From: Sphingobacteriales bacterium 46-32
GTDB lineage: Bacteria > Bacteroidota > Bacteroidia > Chitinophagales > Chitinophagaceae
Reading direction: 5' to 3'
Length of the DNA: 64,000 nt
Assembly (NCBI GenBank): GCA_001898485.1
Contig: MKTY01000014.1
Coordinates: forward strand, 248,001 to 312,000
Numbering within the stretch: the first letter of the stretch is position 1; every line of letters begins with the position of its first letter. Shown here in pieces: positions 32,374-40,612 of this stretch. The notes beneath the pieces were generated by a model that was not told the DNA's origin, searched no databases, and saw nothing but the letters and a program-made list of their open reading frames with translations. Made by a program: the position numbers and the translations under genes.

Positions 32374-32600
32374 TCGATAAACGGACGCAAAGGACGCAAA
32401 GGGCGCAAAGCGAACGAAGAAAGCAAAGGGCGCAAAGCGAACGAAGAACGCGAAGAGCGCAAAGCATAGCGAATACCTTCTAATAACCCATCTTCAAATC
32501 TTCAAATTTTCAAATCACCCAATCTCATTAGCACATCAGCACACCAGCACATCAGCATATCAGCACACCAGCACATCAGCACACCAGCACATCAGCATAT
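32374..32600. repeat. Intergenic island: period-9 GCGCAAAGG left arm, period-8 CACATCAG right arm
   Basis: The left arm at 32374-32466 has 9-mers GGACGCAAA, GGGCGCAAA, GCGAACGAA and GAGCGCAAA. The right part (32490-32600) starts with 8-mers ATCTTCAA and continues with CACATCAG, CACACCAG and CATATCAG. This fills most of the 352-bp gap between genes; nothing else is visible there except the promoter. Confidence 0.9.
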
Positions 32601-32610
32601 TATTATTCCT

Positions 32611-32618
32611 TATCTTTA
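32611..32618 (+). promoter_or_regulatory. -7-like promoter box of the hydroxyproline island
   Basis: TATCTTTA differs from TAnnTTTG at one base, 23 nt before the ATG at 32642 and right after the repeat arm. Confidence 0.45.
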
Positions 32619-32641
32619 GCCGAATCAAATAACTCAACATC

Positions 32642-33535
32642 ATGGCATTTGAATGGAAAGGGGTTTTCCCGGCTTTGACCACAAAGTTTACGGCTGATGA
32701 TCAACTGGATCTGGATTTATTTGCAGTTAACCTGCGGGCGCAACTGGATGCCGGTGTATCCGGTATTATTTTAGGCGGTACGCTGGGAGAAGCCAGTGTG
32801 CTGACAGTAGCAGAAAAAGAGCAACTCGTTCGTTTTGCCATCGAACATAGCCAGGGCCGGCCAGTGGTGCTCAATATTGCAGAGGGAAGTACCAAAGTAG
32901 CATTGGAACAGGCAAAGCTGGCTCGTGAATGGGGCGCACAGGGATTGATGTTGCTGCCTCCCATGCGTTATAAATCTGATCATCGCGAAACGGTGACGTA
33001 TTTTCGTACGATAGCCGATTCTACGGATCTGCCGATTATGATCTATAATAATCCGGTTGATTATAAAATTGAAGTAACCATTGCTATGTTTGAGGAAATG
33101 GCCGCCAGCGCGAATATTACGGCTGTAAAAGAATCGACACGTGACGTAACCAATGTAACACGGATGCGCAATGCTTTTGGTGATCGCTATAAACTGTTGT
33201 GTGGCGTGGATACACTTGCCATGGAAGAACTGGTGCTCGGAGCAGATGGCTGGGTAGCCGGACTGGTTTGTGCATTTCCCCGCGAAACAGTGAAAATATA
33301 TGAATGGGTGAAAGCCGGAAAGATTGAAGAGGCTACAAAATTATATCGCTGGTTTATGCCTTTACTGGAATTGGATATTCATCCCAAACTGGTGCAGTAT
33401 ATCAAGCTGGCCGAAGCCGAAGTAGGCCTGGGTAGTGAACATGTGCGTCCCCCCCGACTTACCCTGGTAGGTGAGGAGCGTGCGCGTGTACTGCAGATTA
33501 TTAAAGCCGGAGTAGCAGCGCGCCCTGGGATATAA
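32642..33535 (+). CDS. DHDPS-family enzyme, probable 1-pyrroline-4-hydroxy-2-carboxylate deaminase
   Basis: This 297-residue TIM-barrel aldolase of the dihydrodipicolinate synthase/NAL superfamily has the Schiff-base Lys163 in AVKEST, Tyr135 in IMIYNNP and the GGTLGEASVL loop. True DapA is improbable in this context: the neighbours are an alpha-ketoglutarate-semialdehyde dehydrogenase-like enzyme, a hydroxyproline epimerase and a D-amino-acid dehydrogenase. In known hydroxyproline pathways a DHDPS-like deaminase converts 1-pyrroline-4-hydroxy-2-carboxylate to 2-oxoglutarate semialdehyde. It starts 42 bp downstream of a repeat island. Confidence 0.87.
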   Translation: MAFEWKGVFPALTTKFTADDQLDLDLFAVNLRAQLDAGVSGIILGGTLGEASVLTVAEKEQLVRFAIEHSQGRPVVLNIAEGSTKVALEQAKLAREWGAQGLMLLPPMRYKSDHRETVTYFRTIADSTDLPIMIYNNPVDYKIEVTIAMFEEMAASANITAVKESTRDVTNVTRMRNAFGDRYKLLCGVDTLAMEELVLGADGWVAGLVCAFPRETVKIYEWVKAGKIEEATKLYRWFMPLLELDIHPKLVQYIKLAEAEVGLGSEHVRPPRLTLVGEERARVLQIIKAGVAARPGI

Positions 33536-33561
33536 GATACTGATTGCTGAACGACCGGCTG

Positions 33562-35079
33562 ATGCCGGAAAATAATCCGAACATGATGGAATACACAGAT
33601 GCCTCGCCTGTACAGATAGAAGCAGCGATGCAGCAGGCCTGGACAGCCTTTCAAACCTATAAGAACAGTAGTCTGCAGCAGCGGGCCGATTTTATGCGTG
33701 CTATAGCCGATGAGCTGGCGCAGTCGGCAACAGAACTGGTGCATATAGCTATGGAAGAAACGCAGCTCACTGAGGCGCGGCTGCGGTCGGAGCTGGCACG
33801 TACACAGTTTCAGCTTACCAGTTATGGTGCGGCCTGCGAACGTGGTGCATGGCTCGATGTGCGTATTGACACTGCATTGCCAGACAGGCAACCTCCGCGC
33901 CCCGATATCCGCAAGATGCTGGTACCTCTAGGGCCGGTTGTTGTGTTTGGTGCGGCCAATTTCCCCTTTGCTTATTCTACAGCCGGCGGAGACACGGCCT
34001 GTGCTTTTGCAGCAGGTTGTCCCGTGATTGTAAAAGCGCATCCGGCACATGCGCGCACCAGCGAACTGGCTGCCGCCTGCATTGAGCGGGCCGCTATGAA
34101 ATGCGGCATGCCTGCGGGCATATTTGCACATTTGCATGGCGTATCAAATGAAGTTGGTAAAGCCCTGGTAGAGCATACTTATACCAGAGCTGTTGGTTTT
34201 ACCGGTTCATTTGCCGGAGGCAAACAACTTTTCGATTGGGCTAATCAGCGTAAACAACCGATTCCTGTATTTGCAGAAATGAGCAGTATTAATCCTGTTT
34301 TTCTTTTACCTGAAAAACTGGAAACAGATGGTGTAAGTGTTGCAGAGCAATATGCTGCTTCCATTACGCTGGGAGTGGGCCAGTTTTGTACTAACCCCGG
34401 TTTGCTGATAGCTGTGGCCTCTCCCGCACTGGATAATTTTATTGGTGAATTATCTGCGGCAATTCAGCGTACAGTACCTGGCACCATGTTGCATACAGGT
34501 ATATTTAAAAATTATGTGGAAAGACGTGCAATAGCCCTGTCGCAGGCCGATGTAGAAATGCTGGCCGTGTCGGCACAGGAGCCACAATACAACCAGGCTG
34601 CTGCTACGCTGGCCACCGTTCCGGCCTCCGTTTTTCTTACCAACCCCTTATTACATCAGGAAGTGTTTGGACCTTATAGTCTGCTGGTACAATGCAGCTC
34701 ACTCGATGAAATGCTGCAGGTGGCACAGGCGCTGGAAGGTCAGCTAACCACATCGGTCATTGCTACGGTTGCCGAAGCGGCTCGCCATACTGCATTGATC
34801 AATGCTATCCAGGACATCTGTGGCCGGCTGATTTTAAATGGAGTGCCAACTGGTGTGGAGGTATGCCTGAGTATGCAGCATGGTGGTCCGTTTCCTGCAA
34901 CTACTGATAGCCGTTTTTCGGCTGTAGGGGCAGATGGGATACGCCGTTTTGCCCGTCCGCTGGCTTATCAGCAATGGGACAACACGCTGTTGCCTGCTGC
35001 ATTACAGGACGAAAATCCATGGGGCATCTGGCGCACCATCAATGATGAACTGACCAAAGAGCCGGTGAAGAGAAATTAA
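33562..35079 (+). CDS. Aldehyde dehydrogenase, probable alpha-ketoglutarate-semialdehyde dehydrogenase
   Basis: This 505-residue NAD(P)-dependent aldehyde dehydrogenase has FGAANFPFAYSTAGGDTA for cofactor binding, GFTGSFAGG, the general-base region AEMSSINPVF and catalytic Cys276 in GVGQFCTNPG. The sequence matches the 2,5-dioxopentanoate dehydrogenase subgroup in layout. It would perform the last step of hydroxyproline breakdown, forming 2-oxoglutarate. ATG at 33562 is 27 bp after the deaminase stop; ATGs at 33583 and 33586 are alternatives. Its TAA abuts the stop codon of the convergent desaturase gene with no spacer. Confidence 0.9.
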   Translation: MPENNPNMMEYTDASPVQIEAAMQQAWTAFQTYKNSSLQQRADFMRAIADELAQSATELVHIAMEETQLTEARLRSELARTQFQLTSYGAACERGAWLDVRIDTALPDRQPPRPDIRKMLVPLGPVVVFGAANFPFAYSTAGGDTACAFAAGCPVIVKAHPAHARTSELAAACIERAAMKCGMPAGIFAHLHGVSNEVGKALVEHTYTRAVGFTGSFAGGKQLFDWANQRKQPIPVFAEMSSINPVFLLPEKLETDGVSVAEQYAASITLGVGQFCTNPGLLIAVASPALDNFIGELSAAIQRTVPGTMLHTGIFKNYVERRAIALSQADVEMLAVSAQEPQYNQAAATLATVPASVFLTNPLLHQEVFGPYSLLVQCSSLDEMLQVAQALEGQLTTSVIATVAEAARHTALINAIQDICGRLILNGVPTGVEVCLSMQHGGPFPATTDSRFSAVGADGIRRFARPLAYQQWDNTLLPAALQDENPWGIWRTINDELTKEPVKRN

Positions 35080-36372
35080 TTATATCGGTTGTGCGCCGGA
35101 TATTTTTACCGGCTGATCTTCCTGGTAATGTTTCCACACAAACCAGGCGGTGATAATAAACGATAGCAGCAAATATGCTCCGATAAAATACCAGGCAGGC
35201 TGCCAGAAATTGTTGATGCCAAACCAGTCATGTTGATTAATCAGGAAGGCCCCGCCCAGCAGGAGACGAATGCCTTCGGCAATGACGGCAGTACTGTTGC
35301 GATCCATCAGGTCTGTAAGCGAATAAACCGACACGAAAAGGAAACCGCCATACCAGAAGATATAAGCCGGGTTAAGGCTTTTAATAGGTGCTATTTGTCC
35401 AAACAGATAACTGGTAAACAGCAGTATGACGAATAGCTGAATCCATGCCCAGGTGCGTAATGCAGGCGAAGATGCGGGTTCGTATTTCTCAAAATTATAT
35501 ACGTCTTCGATTTTTGAAACGGGGTAGCGCGTTATCACATCTGCCGGCCGGTAGCCGGTTGGTTTGAACCATAAAAGTAATTTGTCTTTCCAGCTGCGCG
35601 TATGCCAGGCATCCTGTATCAGCAGCCATACATGCTGAAAGTTGATCCGGATCGGATTCCAGGTGCGTACCGGCCGTGTAATACCATATACAGGCGGTAC
35701 CTGGGGCAGTTCTTCCTGATAGCTGCCAAACAGTTTATCCCAAAAAATAAATATTTGCCCGTAATTCTTATCAATGTATTCGGGATTGATGGCATGGTGC
35801 ACCCGGTGATGAGAAGGTGTTACGATAATTTTTTCCAGAAAGCCCATCTTATTGATGTGTTGGGTATGATACCAGAATTGGGCAAACAGATGCAGCGGGG
35901 CTACTATTGCGATTACTTTTTCAGGGATACCCAATAGGGCTGCGGGTAAAAGGAATATGGCAAATATGCGCACTACGGTAGAAACGCTTTGCCTGAGCGC
36001 GCAGGCCAGGTTGAAATCTTCGCTGCTGTGATGAATAATATGGCCATTCCAGAAAAAATTATATACATGCTGTACACGATGTACCCAATAGCCGGCCAGG
36101 TCGAGTGCAATGAAGGCGATTATATAAACCAGCACAGATGATTCGATGTGCACCAGGGCCAGGTGGCGCACCAGCCAGGGATAGGCGAGGATAGCCAGAC
36201 TCAGACCCAGTACATCTTTTGTCACGTTTGTGATACCCGAACTGAGGCTGGATATCATATCCATGGTTCGTACGGTATCGCGCTTTTTTTTCCAGCCATA
36301 CCATTTTTCAAATAATACGAGCGCCAGGAATAGCGGCATCGCAATCAGTAGTATCTTTCCGTACATTTCCAT
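35080..36372 (-). CDS. Sterol desaturase / fatty acid hydroxylase family membrane protein
   Basis: This 430-residue integral membrane di-iron oxygenase family protein has the histidine clusters HRVQH (about residue 98), HIIHHSS (about 111) and HHRVHH (about 190) with KNYGQIFIFWDKLFGSY. The C-terminal 130 residues contain about four more membrane segments, making the protein longer than typical sterol desaturases and similar in layout to alkylglycerol monooxygenase (TMEM195). It lies inside the hydroxyproline island on the opposite strand. Its start is 37 bp from the divergent epimerase start, and its stop touches the aldehyde dehydrogenase stop. Confidence 0.9.
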   Translation of the reverse strand: MEMYGKILLIAMPLFLALVLFEKWYGWKKKRDTVRTMDMISSLSSGITNVTKDVLGLSLAILAYPWLVRHLALVHIESSVLVYIIAFIALDLAGYWVHRVQHVYNFFWNGHIIHHSSEDFNLACALRQSVSTVVRIFAIFLLPAALLGIPEKVIAIVAPLHLFAQFWYHTQHINKMGFLEKIIVTPSHHRVHHAINPEYIDKNYGQIFIFWDKLFGSYQEELPQVPPVYGITRPVRTWNPIRINFQHVWLLIQDAWHTRSWKDKLLLWFKPTGYRPADVITRYPVSKIEDVYNFEKYEPASSPALRTWAWIQLFVILLFTSYLFGQIAPIKSLNPAYIFWYGGFLFVSVYSLTDLMDRNSTAVIAEGIRLLLGGAFLINQHDWFGINNFWQPAWYFIGAYLLLSFIITAWFVWKHYQEDQPVKISGAQPI

Positions 36373-36409
36373 AGCAAAACAATCTGTAACCGAATTTACA
36401 AAATATCTG

Positions 36410-37426
36410 ATGAAGCATCTATTTCATTGCATTGATGCACATACCTGCGGTAATCCTGTACGCCTGGTAAAAGAAGGCGGTCCCGCACTGGAGGGCCTGA
36501 ACATGAGTGAAAAACGCCAGCATTTTCTCCGGCAGTATGACTGGATCCGCACTGGTCTTATGTTTGAGCCGAGAGGGCATGATATGATGAGCGGCAGCAT
36601 TTTATATGCGCCTCATGATCCCGCCAATGACGTGGCTGTATTATTTATCGAAACCAGTGGCTGCCTGCCTATGTGTGGCCACGGCACCATCGGTACTATT
36701 ACTATTGCTATCGAGGAGGGCCTGATAAAACCCAAAGTTCCGGGACGTGTGCGGATGGAAGCACCAGCCGGCCTGGTAGAAATTTCCTACGAACAGACCG
36801 CTACAGCAGATGGACGTGTGAAAGTAAAAAGTGTGCAACTGACCAACGTGGCATCCTTTCTGTATGCCACAGAATTGACTGCGGAATGTCCAGATCTGGG
36901 CGAACTGGTAGTGGATGTAAGCTATGGCGGAAATTTTTATGCTATTGTAGATGTACAGAAAAATTTTCCCGGACTGGAACATTACAGTGCTGATAAACTC
37001 ATTGTCTGGGCTCGTGCATTGCGTAAGGCGATCAATGATAAATTTGAATTTGTTCATCCCGATAATGAAACCATTCGCGGGTGTTCGCATATTTTATGGA
37101 CAGGTGCCGTTCTGGATGCCGCCAGCACAGCGCGCAATGCGGTATTTTATGGCGATAAGGCAATCGACCGTTCCCCCTGTGGCACAGGTACCAGTGCCCG
37201 GATGGCCCAATGGTATGCCAAAGGTCTGCTGAAACCCGGAGACGCATTTGTGCATGAAAGCATTATTGGCAGTAAATTCACTGGCCGTATTGCCGAAGAA
37301 ACTTCCGTAGCCGGCCGCCCTGCTATTCGTCCTTCTATTGAAGGCTGGGCACGTGTATATGGGTACAATAGCATCTGGATAGATCCGGATGATGATCCGT
37401 ATGCATATGGCTTTCAGGTGATCTGA
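36410..37426 (+). CDS. 4-hydroxyproline 2-epimerase (proline racemase family)
   Basis: This 338-residue enzyme has both catalytic cysteines: Cys89 in MCGHGTIG and Cys257 in DRSPCGTGTSARMA. Two cysteines indicate an epimerase/racemase rather than a trans-3-hydroxyproline dehydratase, which has a Thr or Ser at one site. It should convert trans-4-hydroxy-L-proline to cis-4-hydroxy-D-proline, the first step of the pathway encoded around it. The start at 36410 (MKHLFHCIDAHTCGNPVR) matches the family; the longer frame runs back into the desaturase gene. The GH127 gene follows after 33 bp. Confidence 0.93.
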   Translation: MKHLFHCIDAHTCGNPVRLVKEGGPALEGLNMSEKRQHFLRQYDWIRTGLMFEPRGHDMMSGSILYAPHDPANDVAVLFIETSGCLPMCGHGTIGTITIAIEEGLIKPKVPGRVRMEAPAGLVEISYEQTATADGRVKVKSVQLTNVASFLYATELTAECPDLGELVVDVSYGGNFYAIVDVQKNFPGLEHYSADKLIVWARALRKAINDKFEFVHPDNETIRGCSHILWTGAVLDAASTARNAVFYGDKAIDRSPCGTGTSARMAQWYAKGLLKPGDAFVHESIIGSKFTGRIAEETSVAGRPAIRPSIEGWARVYGYNSIWIDPDDDPYAYGFQVI

Positions 37427-37459
37427 GCATTGTTTTGTGTAATAAAATATACCTCGTTG

Positions 37460-39451
37460 ATGCTAAAGATATCTCTAACGCTCCTGGCTGTACTACTAAT
37501 AGCGCCTGCAGTAAAACTGGCTGCACAGGCCCGTCAGCAGTTTGAACCGGTCAGTTTCGAACAGGTTAATATCACCGATTCATTCTGGAGGCCCAAAATC
37601 GACAAAGTAGCTACCGTAACCATGGCTGCCTGTATCTATCAGACCGAAGAGCGTACACCGCGAATCCGCAACTTTGAGAAAGTGGCACGTGCCCGTGGCG
37701 AAAAACATGAAGGCATCTATTACGATGACAGTGATGTGTACAAAGCGCTTGAAGCAATGGCCTATGCACTCAAAACGCATCCTGATGCCAAACTGGAAGC
37801 CAAGGCAGATGAATGGATCAATAAGATTGCTGCGGCACAAATGCCCGACGGATATCTGAATACCTACTATTCACTCCGTGGTATCGATAAACGCTGGACT
37901 GATGTGGAAAAGCATGAAGATTATAATGCCGGTCATTTGTTTGAAGCGGCTGTGGCTTATTACCAGGTCACCGGTAAACGCAAATTGCTGGATGTAGCTA
38001 TCCGGCTGGCCGATCATATTGACACTACTTTCAGAATACCCAACCGGCGCTGGATCAGCGGTCATGAAGAAATTGAACTGGCCCTGGTAAAATTGTATCG
38101 CGTTACGGGCACGGACCGCTATCTGAAACTGGCGCAATGGTACCTTGAGCAGCGGGGTCATCAGTTTCCATATCAGAGCACCTGGCTCACACCGGCTTAC
38201 TGGCAGGACCTGAAGCCGGTTGAAGAGCAGACAGAGATAACGGGACATGCCGTAAGAGCCATGTACCTGTATAGCGGAGCGGCCGATGTGGCGGCACTTA
38301 CCGGAAACAACAGGTATATGGGCGCTATGCAAAAAGTATGGCAGGATGTGGTAGAACGTAATATGTATATCACAGGTGGTATCGGATCTGCGGGTAGCAA
38401 TGAAGGCTTTTCGGTGGATTATGATCTGCCTAATGAACAGGCATACTGCGAAACCTGCGCCAGTGTGGGCATGGTATTCTGGAACCAGCGAATGGCACAA
38501 CTCACCGGTGATGCAAAATTTCTGGACGTACTGGAACGCAGTCTGTATAATGGTGCACTGGATGGCATCAGTCTTGCCGGCGATCGTTTTTTTTATGATA
38601 ATCCACTTGCCAGTAATGGACAGCATAGCCGTAAAGCCTGGTTTGGTACAGCCTGCTGTCCGGCCAATATAGCACGACTGGTGACCTCGCTGGGCGGATA
38701 TATTTATGGTAAAAGCGAAGAGGCCGCCTGGATTAATATGTATGTATCCAGCGATACAAAAATAAAGATGGGTAAGACAGATGTGGCGCTGAATATGCAA
38801 ACCGAATACCCCTGGAACGGAAAAATCAATCTGCGGGTTGACCCGGTGCGAAAAGTAAAGTTCAGCATCAACCTGCGTATACCGGGCTGGTGCCGTCAGG
38901 AGATTGTACCGGGCGGACTCTATTATACAACCAGTAAACCGGCTGAACAGGCGTTCAATTGTATGGTCAATGGTAAATCCGTGGCTGCACAGATCGTGAA
39001 TGGTTATATCCAGATAAACCGGGAGTGGAAAGCGGGTGATGTGCTGAGTCTTGAACTGCCGATGGAAGCGCAATGGGTACGGGCTGATGCTGCTGTAAAA
39101 GAGAATGAAGACAGGCTGGCGATACAACGCGGGCCCTTGTTATATTGTGTGGAACAAAAAGATAATCCGGAAGGAGTATGGAATATACTCGCCAGTGAAA
39201 GCTGCCGGTTTAAGCCAGTGCAGCATCAGGTGCTCGACGAAAAGGTGATCGCACTGGAGTCTGAAATGCCCACAGCTGTTCCTGATACAAACGGACAGGC
39301 GATTGTGTTAAAGAACCGGATTATTAAGGCAGTTCCTTATTATGTATGGGCCAACCGCGGCGCTAATTATATGCAGGTATGGTTGCCTACGCGTATCAAA
39401 ACAATCATGATCAATAACAATACAAACAAAGATGATGGCGGCAATTTCTAA
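37460..39451 (+). CDS. GH127 family beta-L-arabinofuranosidase, exported
   Basis: This 663-residue glycosidase has a signal peptide (LTLLAVLLIAPAVKLAAQ). The (alpha/alpha)6 barrel carries the GH127 zinc/nucleophile set: E331 and C333 in YCETCAS, and C399-C400 in ACCPAN. In HypBA1 of Bifidobacterium the equivalent E338, C340, C417 and C418 bind zinc, with C417 as nucleophile. That enzyme cleaves beta-L-Araf linkages on hydroxyproline. Here the gene sits directly behind the hydroxyproline epimerase gene and overlaps the GH5-like gene by 20 bp, so one transcript is likely. Confidence 0.92.
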   Translation: MLKISLTLLAVLLIAPAVKLAAQARQQFEPVSFEQVNITDSFWRPKIDKVATVTMAACIYQTEERTPRIRNFEKVARARGEKHEGIYYDDSDVYKALEAMAYALKTHPDAKLEAKADEWINKIAAAQMPDGYLNTYYSLRGIDKRWTDVEKHEDYNAGHLFEAAVAYYQVTGKRKLLDVAIRLADHIDTTFRIPNRRWISGHEEIELALVKLYRVTGTDRYLKLAQWYLEQRGHQFPYQSTWLTPAYWQDLKPVEEQTEITGHAVRAMYLYSGAADVAALTGNNRYMGAMQKVWQDVVERNMYITGGIGSAGSNEGFSVDYDLPNEQAYCETCASVGMVFWNQRMAQLTGDAKFLDVLERSLYNGALDGISLAGDRFFYDNPLASNGQHSRKAWFGTACCPANIARLVTSLGGYIYGKSEEAAWINMYVSSDTKIKMGKTDVALNMQTEYPWNGKINLRVDPVRKVKFSINLRIPGWCRQEIVPGGLYYTTSKPAEQAFNCMVNGKSVAAQIVNGYIQINREWKAGDVLSLELPMEAQWVRADAAVKENEDRLAIQRGPLLYCVEQKDNPEGVWNILASESCRFKPVQHQVLDEKVIALESEMPTAVPDTNGQAIVLKNRIIKAVPYYVWANRGANYMQVWLPTRIKTIMINNNTNKDDGGNF

Positions 39452-40499
39452 AAAACTGTTCGGGATCTGTTTCCTGTTGTTGCTGACTGTTGTGCTGCGG
39501 GCGCAATCAGGCTCTCAACAATGGACAGCCGAAAAAGCAAACCGTTGGTATGCGGCACAACCCTGGCTGGTAGGTGCTAATTTTCTTCCCAGTACAGCTA
39601 TTAATCAGCTGGAGATGTGGCAGGAAGCTTCCTTCGATACAGCTACCATTGCCCGCGAGCTGGGTTGGGCGGCCGGTCTCGGCATGAATGTAATGCGGGT
39701 ATACCTGCATGACCTTGCCTGGAAAGCCGATCCGGCGGGATTTAAAAACCGGATGGATCGTTTCCTGCAGATCGCTTCGTCAAAAAAGATCCGGCCATTG
39801 TTTGTCTTTTTTGATGATTGCTGGAATCCTGATGCAACAATTGGCACTCAGCCCGCACCCAGGCCCGGTATTCATAATAGTGGATGGGTGAGGAGCCCGG
39901 CCATGGGCGTGCATAATGATTCCACACAGTGGGGCTATCTGAAGGAATATGTTACTGATGTGCTTACCCGGTTTGCCAATGACTCCCGCATTCTTATGTG
40001 GGATTTGTACAATGAGCCAGGCAACAGCGGTTATAATCTGAGCTCGTTGCCGTTGCTGGAAAAAATATTTTCGTGGGCCTGGGCCGTTCGCCCTTCGCAA
40101 CCACTCACCTGCGGCACCTGGTATGACAATAAAGCTTTTAATGATTTTCAACTGGGGCATAGCGATGTCATTACCTTTCACAACTACAACGATGCTGCCA
40201 GCCTCGAAAAAGAAATAGCGGACAAAAAGAAACTGGGACGTCCATTGATCTGCACGGAATACATGGCCCGCACACGCGGAAGCCGTTTCCAAACACATCT
40301 GCCCATATTTAAAAAATATAAAGTAGGTGCCATCAACTGGGGGCTTGTTGCCGGGAAAAGCAACACTATCTATCAGTGGGATACACCAATTCCTGACGGA
40401 AGCGAACCAGCTGTCTGGTTTCACGATATTTTCCGTAAGGATGGAACACCTTATGATAAAGCGGAGACGGAGTTTATCAGAACAGTGACCGGTAGATAG
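39432..40499 (+). CDS. GH5-like (cellulase-family) glycoside hydrolase, exported
   Basis: This 355-residue protein has a signal peptide (FGICFLLLLTVVLRAQ) and a TIM barrel. Visible GH-A clan features are WDLYNEP, with the general acid/base Glu, and LICTEYMAR, with the nucleophile Glu. Length is typical for a single-domain GH5. It is related to proteins often labelled cellulase or 1,4-beta-xylanase, but the substrate is not predictable. Its start lies within the end of the GH127 gene, suggesting translational coupling and a shared glycan target. The TAG stop lies at the border of a GTGGATAG repeat. Confidence 0.85.
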   Translation: MMAAISKKLFGICFLLLLTVVLRAQSGSQQWTAEKANRWYAAQPWLVGANFLPSTAINQLEMWQEASFDTATIARELGWAAGLGMNVMRVYLHDLAWKADPAGFKNRMDRFLQIASSKKIRPLFVFFDDCWNPDATIGTQPAPRPGIHNSGWVRSPAMGVHNDSTQWGYLKEYVTDVLTRFANDSRILMWDLYNEPGNSGYNLSSLPLLEKIFSWAWAVRPSQPLTCGTWYDNKAFNDFQLGHSDVITFHNYNDAASLEKEIADKKKLGRPLICTEYMARTRGSRFQTHLPIFKKYKVGAINWGLVAGKSNTIYQWDTPIPDGSEPAVWFHDIFRKDGTPYDKAETEFIRTVTGR

Positions 40500-40592
40500 T
40501 GGACAGTGGATAGTGGATAGTTTTCTGCATCCCCACTTTCCTTTTACCCTTCGCCGCCCACCTTTATACTTTTATACCTTTAAACTTTTATA
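40498..40592. repeat. Intergenic island between the GH5-like and D-hydroxyproline dehydrogenase genes
   Basis: The left arm is GTGGACAGTGGATAGTGGAT (period 7). The right arm at 40559-40592 is CTTTATACTTTTATACC with CTTTAAAC (period 8-9). Confidence 0.78.
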
Positions 40593-40612
40593 CAGCATTA
40601 AATCTCGGTTGA

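Noticed and set aside
32642-33535. Calling the DHDPS-family gene dapA
   Set aside because: The Schiff-base Lys and Tyr are family-wide, while the neighbours point to hydroxyproline breakdown; no lysine biosynthesis gene is adjacent.
37871-39127. 418-codon minus-strand ORF opposite the GH127 gene
   Set aside because: Shadow of the GH127 gene: low-complexity His/Ile/Tyr composition, no domain, while the + strand frame has full GH127 motifs.
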